A stretch of 64,000 bases of DNA, from the NCBI RefSeq assembly GCF_003589595.1, contig NW_020653726.1, forward strand, positions 16,169,486-16,233,485, in the 5' to 3' direction. Made by a program: the position numbers and the translations under genes. This DNA is from Hyposmocoma kahamanoa (lineage: Eukaryota; Arthropoda; Insecta; Lepidoptera; Cosmopterigidae). Shown one piece after another: positions 23,601 through 38,300 of this stretch; the first letter of the stretch is position 1, and the number at the start of each line of letters is the position of its first letter. The notes under the pieces are model-generated. The model made no database searches and was not told the DNA's origin. It saw only the letters and a list, made by a program, of their open reading frames with translations.

Positions 23601-26600
23601 TATGAAAATTCGAGCAATCATTATTTCTGGAAAATGTCATTTCGGACTTCTGGTGGGTAACCGTGTAGTTTACCAATATTGTGTCTTACTGATTAAATCA
23701 CTGCCATTGCACTGACACTATTGAGACGGAACTGCCTTGCAACTAGATTGTAACAGAATAACAAATATCATAATTGCAATAAAATCTCAATGTTAAATCC
23801 AAGAAAGTAGTTTTATTTCCAATGTGTTGTTACACGCGAAAAATTAAGAACTCTATTTACTTATTTATACTTTACTTCGTTCTACATATTTTAATTGAAG
23901 ATATATAAAAAAGAGTGCCAATAAATTAGATACGAGTAATGTTAGAATCGATTACTGAACTTATTATAATTACATTGAAGCCATTTAATGGCATTAAGTC
24001 TGTATCAGTATTCCGAGAGATTTTAGAAAACGAGTTTATTACTAAAGACCAATTAGTGATTAAAACCTCTTCAATGTTACCATGTGGAACCTTTTAATTA
24101 TCACTGGCCACGTTATCATTGAAATGAAAAAAATTGCCTAAGTGTTAAAGTCACCGTATTTCATAATTTATTTTTATTTAGAAACACAGGCACAAGATGA
24201 TTAGGTTTGAAAAGAAAAATGTATATTTTTAACCGACTTCAAAAAAAGGAGGAGGTTCTCAATTCGTGTGTATGTTTTTATTTTTTGTATGATGAACTAA
24301 TTTTGATGATTCTTTTTTTGTTGGAAAAAAGGTACCTCAGATGTGGTCACATTTAAATTTCAAGAAAATATTCCACCTAGGGGATGAATGACTTTTGAGG
24401 TCGGTTTTTTAACCGGAGGTTAGGTTATCTTTATTTTGAAAATCGTATAAAATGTTTTTTTGATTTGTATTTTAAATTGCTCCTTCCGATGCAAAATTAT
24501 CTGTAGGTACCTTATTTTGTCAGCACCTTGTATACAATGGATATAAGGTTAATGAGTCGGGTAGGACGAGTTTTTGTCATATAAAAGAGTTCATAAAAAA
24601 AGGAGAAAAAAACTAGTTTTAATTTTAATTTTGAAGCAAATTAAAAGGAAAAAAAATAGTTATCTAATTGCTTATTATTTGTAAGCAGATCACGCGATTA
24701 GCTCTCCTTGGTCTCCGACCAAGGCCCTTGCGGTTTTTACAGTGTTTTTACCTCATTATAGTCCATTTATACGACGCGCTTGTAAGGGGTATGAAGACAT
24801 CATAATTGTAAGTCTTATTTTGCGTGATATACAGTTACTTCAATTACATATAGACTCCGAATCACATTAGTAGCAGTAGAGCTCCTTCTGAAAGAGTGTC
24901 ATCCAGGAAAGTACTGTCACCTTACCTATTTCTGCTGCCAAGAAGTAATAAGAGCATTATTGCATTTCGGTTTTGAAGGATAAGAGTGCTGGTGAAATCA
25001 CAGGCACATGGGACTTGTCAGTTTCCTGATCAGATCTTTGTGATTTAGATCTCTAAGTAGAATTCTAACTGCTATAGCATATAATACGTGTGTCGCTTGC
25101 CATCAGTCACCAAAAAACGAACAAAAAAATAGCATTGCTTTTGGCTCTGGCCTACATTTTGTAATAATATTGTATTTGATTCAATTAAGAATTCGCAAAA
25201 CAAGCTTAAAGTCCACTTGATTGGAATCGGTTTGTTTGTCAATAACAAATTGGTTCTCTGGCCTACGTAAAACAGTGTCAGTTTAGGTAATATACGTATT
25301 ATTCTGCTTTTTATGCAGAAAGATGAGTGGAACAATGCAATACCAAAGTACCAGTTTCATAACACTATGAATGCCTAATTACTTGGGTTAATTACAAGTA
25401 GTTTTATCCTTGCATTTGCTTGCATTTGCACGCAACAGTGAATAGTAATGTATCATTATTTTGCTTTTTTGAAGTGCCGATTACGTATTTTGTATACCCA
25501 CGATAAGAACTGTTTTAATAAAATTTGCTTGAAATTAATCCTACACGCTGCGACACGCTACTTGAATTGGCTTTGTGCACACGTACCACTTTCAAAAGGT
25601 CAGTGACAAAAGTTTGGACGGGCATGCATTTTACGATATTTCCCTTCACATTGTTATCACACTTCGCCGTCGGCTTCGATGGCTGTTGGCAGCGTGTGGA
25701 CGTTATCGATGACATCGTAGCATTGGGGCAGCGGGGATTAGATTGCAACTGCCACACAGAAACCACTCGCGGAACTCGTGTGCGTATAGCCAATCATACG
25801 TGTACATATTTTTTGGTTGCACACGACGCTACTTAGGGCAGCTGCAGTGACAGCTCCACATATTTTCTTTTCCACATTCTTACCGCTGTGTTGTGGTTTT
25901 GAAGTGATCCGTGAGAACAGTATCTATACTTGTGTGGAGTCTCACACAGTGTCAAATCTGGGGCCCTATTTTCGAAGGACGAAATCCGCTGTTACGGCCG
26001 TTTTTTCCAAATGACATACGGGACTAATCTGTCTCGAGGTCCGTCAACGAAAAGACGGGCCCGCTTGAAACTATCAAACGGGCCGTTCGATACTGTCAAA
26101 TCGCGTCTCATACATTCTTGGTTCTAGCCCCGATCAGAACTCGATTCTTTAGGTCATCCATCATTGTGGCATTGACTCGTGAAACGCAAACGTCCTTCGT
26201 AAGACCACTCAAAATTTTCTGCGCTAGTTCATACATTTCCAGCAGCTTATCTTCTAATGAGAAATCAACGAGATTATGACCAAAACCCTGAAACACACAG
26301 GGCGTACAGTAGAGTATGCTTTACAAAGTATAAAAACAAAGGAAGAGATGATTCTACGATATCATTACACACTTCCTCAATTAACTTCGTGAATATTTCG
26401 TGACATCGCTCAACAGAGGGCCATTATACTACCCACTTTACCGTCCTACTTCTTCAACATGGTTTAAAAAAAATCTTAATAATGGATTATACAGGTTACT
26501 CTGGATTCAAACATTCATCGAAATATTGGAGTGGTTTACACACTTTGCGATTTACAGGCGACTCCATCGATACAAACGTGCGATTGCGTCGATGCAGTCG

Positions 26601-29280
26601 CCTATAAATCCAAGTGTATCGATGTAATCGCGTGTTTATATAGAAGTGATCGTAACAACTTGTTTAGGTACTGTAGAATCTTAGATATACATAATAAAAT
26701 AAATATATTCATAATTTGTGATGAAATAGATAAAATTGCCATGTTAAAACAAACTACAAGAACTGGTAAACTGCGTAATCTAAATGACCTACCAAGGTAT
26801 GTTCTTTCTCCATATAATAAGAACTATGAAAAGCGTGTCTGGAGATACATGTTACCATTACTGCTTAATAAATTGCCAAATGATGTTTTTGATAGATAAA
26901 CTTATAGGTAAACCAAAAAAAAATGTGAAACAATCCTTAAGTCAATTCATTTATCAAATTGTGAAAGTTAATAGTTTTTAATTGTAAGTAGCGTAAATTA
27001 TTATATACGTATAAGTATTAGATATTAATTATTTTGTTAGACGTCTGATAGCATGTGATGGCAGCGATACATAAATCTGTTAATGGTTTTTAATCGTTTT
27101 TTTGTAATTCTTTTTGTAAACTTTTTTATTGTGAATAAAAAAGTATCGGTGCAGTCGCGCGCTTGCATCGGTGCTTAAAATCGCGCACGTGTAACCGCTC
27201 TTAGAGATAATAAACATAGAAAATAATAAAATAGTAGTAATATCATAACAGTACATGAAAATTAATTTAAATTACCCGGAAAATTTGACAACACGTGCGT
27301 AATCAATGAATAATTGATGATGTGCACTCGAGTGCTATTTATCAATAAAGACAGTTGATTTAACTAAGATGTTATTATCGATTCTGCTTTTGAGATGGAT
27401 TTAGCACTATAAAAAATTAATTAAATGTCACCGACAAGAGACAAGTTCCAGCTGGATTTTCACACTTAGCTGGTTTATTATACCAACTTCCAAGTATGTA
27501 AATTAACTCAAATACTGTACTGTTTTAAAAATAACTGACACAAAAAAATGTTTCTTTTTTCATTCCACGAAGCTACAAACAAATAATGACAATTGAAGTA
27601 ATTGTTTCTTTATCCATGTTTTTCTATCCATATTCAAGTATTACCTACAAAGTTCGGGTAATTTTCGGGTTAGTTATCTCTACCTAATTTTGGTGGCAAT
27701 TTCTATAATTTAAATGTTTTAGAATAAGTATTGTATATATAGATTTTAAGACTTTCGTGGTTATTCACTAAATGATTATCACTAGTATCAGGTTTCTTAC
27801 CACGGTATGACATTTTTATTTTCCCGATATTTCGGAACGGTTGCACGCTCCATGGTCACAGGTTGACTCAACCCGTGACCATGGAGTCAACCCGTGACCA
27901 TGGAGCGTGCAACCGTTCCGAAAGTCTATATTAGATAGACTTAGTAATCTCCTATTATATAAGGACTATAAAGTATCTTTCCGTTAATTGTTTAGTTTAT
28001 TTTGATTTAAATAATTTAAAAATTAGTTCAATGCTCGTGTGGTTTAATAGAGTTTGTATTAAACGTTATTAAATAAACCACGCGACACTTGGCCAAATTT
28101 TTGTTACATGAAATATTTTCATATTACTATAGGTATTTGTTGTTCGAACAACGAATAAGTTAAAACCCCTAGCAGCACAAAATTTTAAATTTTAGGTTAA
28201 ATAAATAAAAAATATAACTTTACACGGGCAGCCTTTAAATTTTAACCTATTACTAGTTATTACTTAAGGTAGGTTATTACCTACTACGTGTACACTCCAC
28301 ATACTAATTTGGTGCAGCAGGTGGATACAGAAAATCAGCAATGCTGAGTTTTAACATTTTTGCCTACATTACTCAATTATATTTTCTATTAGTTGTTAAG
28401 TATTGGGCTTCCATGTTTTGTGGAGAAATAAATGTTTTTTACTTATTTTAAGTTTAATGAAGATACTTGATCCTACGCAATTGTGCGCTAAAATGCGCTA
28501 TATTATTTCGTAACATCCTTTTAGGGTATTAAAGTGGTAATCTCCGATAACATTCTTATCTACCTTATCGTACAAGTTGCAAGAACGATAATTGTTTTAT
28601 TTATTGGCAAATTGTGGATGATAAATTTCTAGCATCAACACATGTAACGTAAGGCGCCGTTAGGCAATACATAATTTCTTATAAGTACGGTAATTGTAGG
28701 GAAAAAACAAAAATTGCCCTTCCATTTTTACGATTATTATATTTGCTATATTAATTCAATAATCCATTAATCAAAAGGCTTAAAAGCATTAAATATCAAT
28801 GATACTAGCGGTTTGAGTATTCAAATACTAATATTTCAAAGTAAAAGACACGCCGCAATTAACCCTAAAACCTATGCCAAGAATTAAAAAGAAAAAACGA
28901 ATTCTTAATTTTTTTTCAATTTCGGCTTTGAATTGAAAGCAATTGAATTAAAAGAAAGATTTTATGCTCTATTGCTTTTGAATATTTAGGTCTTTACACT
29001 TGTAAAACTCACGTAGGTACCTATGAATAAGAACAAACTGCAACGTCAGATTACCTTGTTCATTGTGAATATTTGGTAGCAACACCCTTCGATAACGGTG
29101 AATAAAACATCGTACGATGAAACCTGAATGTCTAGGAAGGTTCACATTTTTTGGAAAACGTGTGAAGTCCCAAGTCACCTTGGGCCAGCGTGTCGGTCTG
29201 TGGCGTAAATCTTCTTAAAGGAGACCTGTACCCGGCAGTGAGACGCAAATGGGTTGATGATAATGATGATGATAATGATA

Positions 29281-29319
<39 letters not shown>

Positions 29320-32300
29320 GGGGTTTGTTACACTATTGGATCATTTTATTATTACAATTACATTTTCCGATCGCTAAGCAAGTACATGATGCATATCTTG
29401 TGACTCTTTATCTGTGATCAGAATTGAGGGATTAATTTATCTAAAGTAAAGAATAACGTGGACATTCCCTTTTACAGATCTCGGGACTACCCTGAACTAC
29501 TTATATTTGAATATGCGTATTAATATTATTTCCTATTACGTATTTGCTACAAATTATTGTCTCAAAAAATAGTATCGCAATTGTGTGTCTATAGGTAATT
29601 ACTTTTTCAAATACTTTAGCCGTTTAAAAAATAAACATGAGACAACCTATATTTTGGAATGTTTAGAAAATAAACAGATAAAAAAAAAGACATTTTATGC
29701 GCATTGATGACGAAACGGGTATGTCCATACTACTATGAAAACGTTCATACTTTAGGGAGATTAACTCATTATAATTCGTTTATAAGAACAGTAGGTGCCA
29801 TCTAGTTAGCCTAACATGAAATACTTTAAAGACGCTACTTAAAGTTTCCAAGTCGCATTGGCTATTCTCGCTAAAGCCTAAACTCTATCCTTGAAGGATA
29901 TAATGTGTTGATGGGGATGTTGGCACTAATTCCGCAATCGATTACCTCAATCCCTTAACCCCTCTGTAAATTCGAACGTAATCTTTTCTAATTAATCTTT
30001 TGTAATAAATAGTGCGATATGATACTACATTCCTTGTTTAGTATTGACGTAATTGCTTACGCAGCAATCCAAACCTTACTCCAGTTAGTGGCAAGGTTGC
30101 CACAGTACCTAGCTGTCTTGCTTATAAACTGACATTATGTTTGTTTATTTATTTATAATGGCTAGATTTTAAATTGTTAATAAACCTTTAATTATACATT
30201 CAGGGTGAAAAGCCAATGTCAAGTTGATTTCCGCGGCCAAACTAAGCAAAAATATAATAATATATAAATATATTTATATAGAAATAAAATGTATTTCTCA
30301 AATCGCCCTCGTAATATCCGCTTACCTCACTGAATGATATGTTAAAATGTAAATGTAGTTAATATGGATGGTAAATCACGCATTACTTTTCATCAGGCGA
30401 AATTGCTGTCGAACGTTAGTTTATGCAAAATAAAAAACGAAAATCTTCGATGACACAGGTAGCGTAAATTGGAATGTTCTTTGGAAAATAAAAATAAGGT
30501 ATTTAATTAATAACTTTTGTAATACGAACTAAACTACAAAAATATTATAAATTTTAACATCTAAGGACTAAAGTAAGCTATTTTACTAAAAGAAGACAAG
30601 TTAGGCACAAAAAGACACGCTAATGACTTAATAATAACACCGAAATCTTAGTTCAATAAAGTTTAAAGTTCCTTGACCGTAAGTATCACGGAAAAAAGAC
30701 AAGGTCTTCACCAGGGAGCTCAGTTTATTTCGAATTAAAAACATATCTTCTGTTTCCTATGTTAAAGGTCGGTATATGTCGTGATGAAGTGCATGTGTGA
30801 CGTTTCCGTGTCGCAACTACCTTATTGTGGTAGTTGGAGTGAAATTTTGATTCACTAGTTATAAGTGATCATGTTTAACGTTGGTATGAAGGGCCACAAT
30901 CTTTGGAAGACGTGTAAAATTTTTTACACGCATTGGGCCTGAACCTATGCTTTACATTAGACCCGTGCCTAGTAATGGGACGTATAATAAGATAGGTAAT
31001 TGACGAAATAGTTCCATTAAAGTATTGGTTAATTGGTCGAATTGCAATTTTTTAAATAAATGAATCGTTTGCTATGGAAAAATAACTCTTGGCCAAAAAT
31101 TCAAAGCAGGCCAAACTGCAGGGCGGTGTGTTGACGGAGACACTCTCCTCTTTTACAACATACCTGCCTAATCCTACCTACCTATCATACATATAATTAT
31201 ATACAGGGTTATTCGTGAAGTAGTAACAATCTCGCAGGAGTATAATAATAACACCATAAACAACATTTGCAAAATGACAACGGACAGAGGTTGAAAGCGT
31301 GAAACACACTCACTGAAAGCGGGTGCGGGTCGGGCGCGTGTCGTGGCCGGAGCGCGGCGGGTGTCCAACCTGAGCCTATCCCGCGACCGCTCGTGGTGTG
31401 TTGTCCATATAAATACACGGAATTACATCTGCCGCGCTCCCGATCCGACACGCGCCCAACCCGCACCCGCTTTCAGTGTATTTCAAGCTTAAAGGTTCTA
31501 CGAACGAAATTAATCGAAAACTTTTTTATGCTTAAATAGGAGTTATAAAATTTCACAAATATATATAATTCGTTTCATGTAGTCCGTATTGTTTTAATGA
31601 CTCGTGTAGCTGTGCTATGCCAAGGGTACAAATTCATAATTTTAGTATGGCAAATTTTACAGCGTAGAATTACTAGAACATACTATATTACGTGCCTAGA
31701 AGTAAAATTTTGTATGCAAATATTTTCAGCGGCAGCTAAGGTTGTCTACGTGTCTTGGTTGTATGAAGTTGTCTACGACTTGACGCGTTAACTGCAAACA
31801 TGCAGTCAATCTGTTAGCGGCCTAACCGACATTTTCTTATCTTCTTCTTCGTATCTTAATTCGCGTGTATTTGTTTTTTGCAAACAAACCGACGTTTCGG
31901 ACTTGTCTTTACAGGTCCCATGATCACGGATGACTACATAATCTGTCGGACACACTCGGCAAAGAGTAGCAATAGCAAAAACCTTGATAACAGTCCAAAG
32001 GGCAAAGTTTGATGAGCTTACAAATTTACAACACACAGTTACCAATTGCTTATCATTGATTCTAAAACGCATGGTTTGTAGGCAAAAATAAATTAAGCTA
32101 AAGCGGAACTCAAATTATCACCGATTTCGGTGAATAATCAAGTTCCTGTTATTTATTATCAGCTGCGCAGTGTTTGAAGACATGTTTTAAATATAAAGTC
32201 CAGAGAGCGCACTTGTGTAGGTATATCCTCATGTTTTGACTTTGTACTACAGATAGCATGACTAATTTCATGTAAACACGGCACGTGCAATGATCGCTCG

Positions 32301-35300
32301 GTTGAGGTACAACTGTAAACAATGCTATGAACTCTTTGTTCTATTTTTCTAAATATTCTTCATATTCTTTTGAATCTTTACTGTCAATTTTTGTAAGAGT
32401 GTAGCATAACAATGCATATGCAATATGTAATAATACATCTACGTTATATTCTTCTTCAATACTAACTGATTGACTATCTAGTTTTTCATATTATGAAATT
32501 AAATGTAACACCTTGATTTTGATATTCGAGGAAAATCGATTATTATTATTTATGTCCTTAATGGCGGGTAATGAGCTTGGACACTTTTCCAATAGGTATG
32601 GCAACTTTAAAAAAGAAATTATTAGATGACATTGGATCCCGGCCCTTCAGCCGAAATATGAGAGATAATAAACACGGAAAGTAATTTATGAATGTAATAG
32701 TAATAGCATGCATAAAAAATGTTTTTTTTTTCTATACTATTTACGGTGAACTTAAATACAGGAATGAAATAAACTGAATTTGATGGTAAATCTTGTACGC
32801 GGCGAGTAACATTTAACGACATTTCTGCGACATCACTGGTGTCACTGACACGTTTCACATTGGAATAGAATTTAAATATGTAAAATTATTGTCTCTAACA
32901 ATTCTCGTACGGTTGAGATGTGCTGGGATGGAGTAAACACCAAAGTGCAGACAGAAATGCACGTCATAAACTTTCTGGTTTTTGTACTTGAATGTTATTG
33001 TTGGTAAGGGTGCGTTTCCATTATGTCGTGACTATAGATAGTCGTGCAGTTTAAACTCTCGTGGCTTGTCACACATTAACTGCTTTTCACGACTTTTTTG
33101 ATGTTACGACGACAGACTGTCTTGACATGGGAGGAGCTAGAACGACAGTCGTCCCACGATAAATAAAACGCCGCTATAAAAATGTGACGACAGATAATTG
33201 CAGTTTCAAACGATTCTGTCTTGCAAATGACAAGGCGGCTACCGTGAACCGATAAATTGTCCTCACGATCTAGTGGGATCAGCTGGACACGCAGTCGTTC
33301 AACGATAAAATAAACGTCCACGACACTGTCATGACAGATAGTCGTGATACGGGAATAGGCTAGACGCAACAGTCGTCTATCGATAAATAAAACGTTATGA
33401 CATAATGGGAACGCGCTCCTAGTATCACTATGACTTTGCGTTCTTTCATTTGTTTTTGATACCAGAAAAAATCGAGAGGTGCAACCTTTCCAAAAACCAT
33501 AACGTTTCTATTGCTTTCTTAGATAATGAGTTACCTTTCAATGTTCGTTAGAGAATCCATGCGTTTGTGCAGGAGGATGCATAACTCGCATGCGTGACTC
33601 AAATTTTCGTAGTTGTGGAGTTTCCCCATAACATAGGGCCAGTGTTCGCCTATGAAATGATATAGTTTGTGCAAGGTTGCAAAGTTGTTGTATGACGCGA
33701 GTGCTTGTATTCAAACCTAAGCAAGCGAAGGACGCTAAGATTGAATTATCGAATTCAATAATATAATTCTGAGCGTGTGTAGCAGGTTTGAAGACACCGA
33801 ATGCAAAACAACTTTGTTGCCGAGCGAAACACACAACTTTTCATCTCGCTATAGCGAGGGAAATGGTAGATAAAAGAAAAACAGTTGAACTATACCTTAT
33901 CAGTTTTAATAAATAAAATTAGTTCTCGTTGTCAATTTAATGTTAACAATAATAAGAATAAAATATACCAACGGTAGTTGAACGTGTCAGTATGTTTTTT
34001 TTTTATCGAAAGAAAATGTGCACAGATTTCTATTGAGAAAGAAAGCCTTTCCGAGCTAGTGAGGGGAAATGAATTTTTATTTGTTTAAAACATGGCGAAT
34101 GAAAGATGGAACATAGTATAACGGAACACATATTTTAGCTGATTACACATTCAAAATTTTACTTAAAATAAATGACATGCACAAGAAATAATCGGTCAAT
34201 TAATGACGACAAAATAATAACTATCAATGTGAAACTGTTAAATATTATACATATATACACATTAAGTACTAATTTCATGTCAACGGTTACCTAAAAAAAT
34301 CAGTCAATTTGTAATAATTTTTGTTTCGAAGTCTATTTCTAAGTCTTTTATTATATATGTTGATTAAATTATTTGGTAACGTTTTAATGTCTTTTGGTAG
34401 AGCATTATAAATTCGGACATATATAGCATTGATTTTTGTAATAAGACAGTCTGGGTTATTGTTATTGTACAACAGTCTATTTGGATCTATAAGTATGTAC
34501 CTACAATTTTTTTTTATGATATCAAGCGACAGACAGAACGAATGTCTAGTGTTAAGTGACACGCCTACCCAGTTATATTGCCACGTCAAGCTTTAAATAG
34601 CAAAGAACTGAGGAGCACTGCAAGTTTGCTCATTGCCTTGAGACATAAATTTTACAAGTATCATGTGCCTGTAGCTTCGTCAGCACCCTTATCTTTTAAA
34701 ACCAAAACTTTACCTTCCAATACGACACGGTTTGACGACCTCGGTGGCTCTGCGGCTCATACTGTTGGTGCTGGATGACGAAATCCCGGGTTCGATTCCC
34801 GGTACGACTCATTTGAGAAATTACCTTTACTAATTTGATCCAGGTCTGGGTGTGGTTATTTGGCACGTTACAATATCTGTATGGGTAGATAAATACAAAA
34901 ACTATTTATTAATAAAAACAAAACGTTTTGTCCTCAGATGTGAAAGTGATTCTGAAATCGGTGTCTGGGCGGCTGCGTTCCGGCGAACTGACGGCCATAA
35001 TGGGCCCGTCCGGCGCCGGAAAATCGACACTCCTCAACATTCTCACCGGATACAGGTAAGTTATCTTACATTGCGCGTTTAAAATATGCATTGGATATAA
35101 AATGATTTCTGACGTCAGTGCACTGTTATAGCAGGAAAACGAACAATGAAAAACTTAAAACTGGAAAATTTGCAGAATTCTCGATTTAAAGAATATTTTT
35201 AAGATATACTTGAATAAGACATTGTCTTATATCGATTCTTTTGTTACATTACTCAGACAAAGTGACTATTTTTCATGAATAAACATTCTTAAATTGTAAA

Positions 35301-38300
35301 GACAAAAATGGAAATGGTAATAAGTTGCCAAATAGCATACTTTATTATTATTGCCCTTTGCGTCATTTGTTTATTAACAAAAATTCGAGGATGTATATTT
35401 TACAGACATTTATAATTGTGTTATTAATAAATAAATTTAATTGTTAAGGGCTACAGCCCCACTGACAGCTTCTCTACCGCTAGAGACATCTAGGTAGACG
35501 GTTTTGGCCAAGGTTCGTAGTGATAAATCATTGACAAAACCTTGATCCTTATCTTGTTATTTATAAAATTAATTGAAACAAGAAAATGTTACCGCTAGTT
35601 CAGTCTCAAATGTCAATCTAAAAAAAGGTCGCGAACCAAATCGTTCTTCCAAAGATTTTTTGTTTTTATTTGTTATTTTTAGTCAAAAATTAAAGAAACA
35701 AAATATTAATCACTATGGATAATATATTCAAATTTAATTTTATTAGACGTTCGAATTGTCTTTGTATAGAATCGATTCGCTTGAAAATCGCATTGAAATT
35801 AATCGATACAAAAATATGGTTAAATCATTATGTGCATCCTTAGTAGTGAGAATCCACAGGATTGCAAGGTGGATATTGTCTAGAATTATCTTTTTTTTTC
35901 GCTTAGAAAAGATTTTGTACATTGACATATTTTGTAATAAGTTCGTATTTCTTATTCATCGTTTCCGCCCACGGTATTGAGCAGAAAAAGGTTAAAACCC
36001 GGGCGAGTTGACTAGGTTTTAACCCACTGCCCATCTCTAGAAGCAACCGCAACTAGTCAAAGTATATTTAGAAATCTAAAAATCGAGATTTGCACATCGA
36101 GCAATGACTGCCTTTCTATTGACAAGATCTTAACTTGAAGTTTGGTCTATGTTACAAGTATCAAGAACTAGTATCATAAGATATAATCAAGTTGCGCCGT
36201 GAGGAGCACGTTCTCGGCTTTCTCTATAACGTTCTAATGACCCTCGTATTCCACCTTACCTTAAGGAACTTTTTCGCTTCCTCGGGGAGGATCACAACCG
36301 TCAACTTAGGTCTAAAATGGATAACCTTCTGAAAGCACCTTTCACTCGCTTGGAGTATTTCAAAAACTCTTTTACAATTAAGGCTGCTGAACTATGGAAC
36401 GTACTCTCGTCTGAAATCTGACATTCAAAGTCGCTTCCCATTTTCAAAACTGGATTGCATAAATATCTTCTGACAGTCTCTCTGTCCTAGTCTGCAACGT
36501 CTATTTATTTATTGGTAAGTATAAATTTATTTAGGTATATTTATATATACTAATATACATGTAGGTATACTATATCTTTATTTCTTATTTGACAAAAAAT
36601 ATAATGTTAATTATTGTTTTTCTATACAATTCAAATTTTGCTATAGGCACACTACGTATCCCGCTCCGGTTAGCTCCGGTAGGTTAGGTTAAGGCCGCCT
36701 TTGCTCACATTAGTTTTAAGCTGTCTATGTACTGTTTTTGTTCCTGTGTGTGAGTAATAAAGTGTATATCTATCTATCTATCTATATATCTATATAAATA
36801 TGTTCCTATATCTTATTTGTTTGCTAATTCAGATAGTTGTTTCGTATTATAGTAAAGAAATGATAACTACGTCATAATAATCGTACGTTGGTTTTATTAT
36901 TTTTACGCCGTCTTGTTTTATTATTGACGGCCATAGTATTGGAATATTCCGCAGAAGTTGTTTGCCATTCCTTTCTTAACCTTATTCTTAACCTTTAGCA
37001 AGAAATTTTAGTAATTAAGTCCCGACGCAAATTTATAAGTTTGAAGCCTATGTTTATGTGTCTGTCTTTTTTATATGATGCCAAGCGACGAAACGAACTA
37101 TTCAGGTGTACACCTGATGTTAAGCGACACGCCTACGTCCATAACAGTTGCAGAGCCACTCAGAGCTTTAAGTCACAAAGATCTGACGGGTACTGCCACT
37201 TTGCCCGTCACCCTAGGACATAAGTTGACATGTCCCATGTGCCTGTAATTTCACCAGCACCGCAGAGTCAAGAAATCCTCACGAATACACTCCGGGGAGG
37301 CGAGTGTATGATGAACCTGACGGAGTTTCACCCCGTCGCTTCTCGGTGGGAACTCGGGAACGCAGTTGCACACTGCCGCGAACCCACCAGCAACCGCCGT
37401 TTACGGCACCACTTTGGGAGACTACTTAATCTTTTTTTTTAATTCCACATTTGTACTGTATCAAAGGCGCGATGCTATTGGCCTACATTTTGTCTTTGAC
37501 AGTATGTGTGTATGTGTGAGAGGATTTTGTATTGAGTATACTAAATTTACTTGATACAGTTTTTGTTAAGTTTTTGTTTTTTTAATTATATATTTTTTTG
37601 TTACTTAAAAAAAAAAATACTTTACGCCTTGTAAGAGAAAGGAATATGTTATACATTGGTGTGCAACTAGCTATTACTATATATACAACGGTAGTGTATT
37701 TAAAAGTTTTGTAACTACGTAAGTAGAAATATTAACTTTTAATCATTCCGGTTCTTTAGGGGGAGGAATTATCCACTCTATGTGTATCACTTGGTAGTAG
37801 GTAAATATACTCTGATTATTCGTATATCTGATAATAATATATATTTTTTATTTATTGAGGTCAACCAACAGTACACGTTCCAAGTAGTACATAGTTATAA
37901 ATAACAAATAGTAACCTAATGAATAGTCAACATCATCAACAACTGTCGAGCTTTAAATTGCGAGGATCTGAGTGGAATTGTTACAGCGCTCATCACCTGA
38001 CACATAATTTAACAAATCCCATAAAATTCCAAAGTCGCGTAGGGCAAGACGATTTGGAATATGTACTCTGAGGTACCTGAGGTCAATACTCCATACAAAT
38101 AGAAACTATTTGCTTGTCACTTGAACCTCTACCGAATTGCGCAAACGCAAGCAGCCTTTTGCTATGTGGTTCTTACGCCACCCGGCTCGCGAACGCACGA
38201 AATGTGCGAAAGCGTCTTTATTTATTTGGACATCCCTCTGTAATTGTTTTTTAATGGAAAATTGAACAATGACTACGTGTTTACAATTACGCTAAGATTA

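Noticed and set aside
29190..29417. Aspartate-rich plus-strand ORF
   Set aside because: The Asp run is the translation of the (GAT)n microsatellite in a LINE tail.
34287..34589. 100-residue minus-strand ORF as one protein
   Set aside because: The first 30 residues are repeat A translated; only the rest is a LINE fragment.
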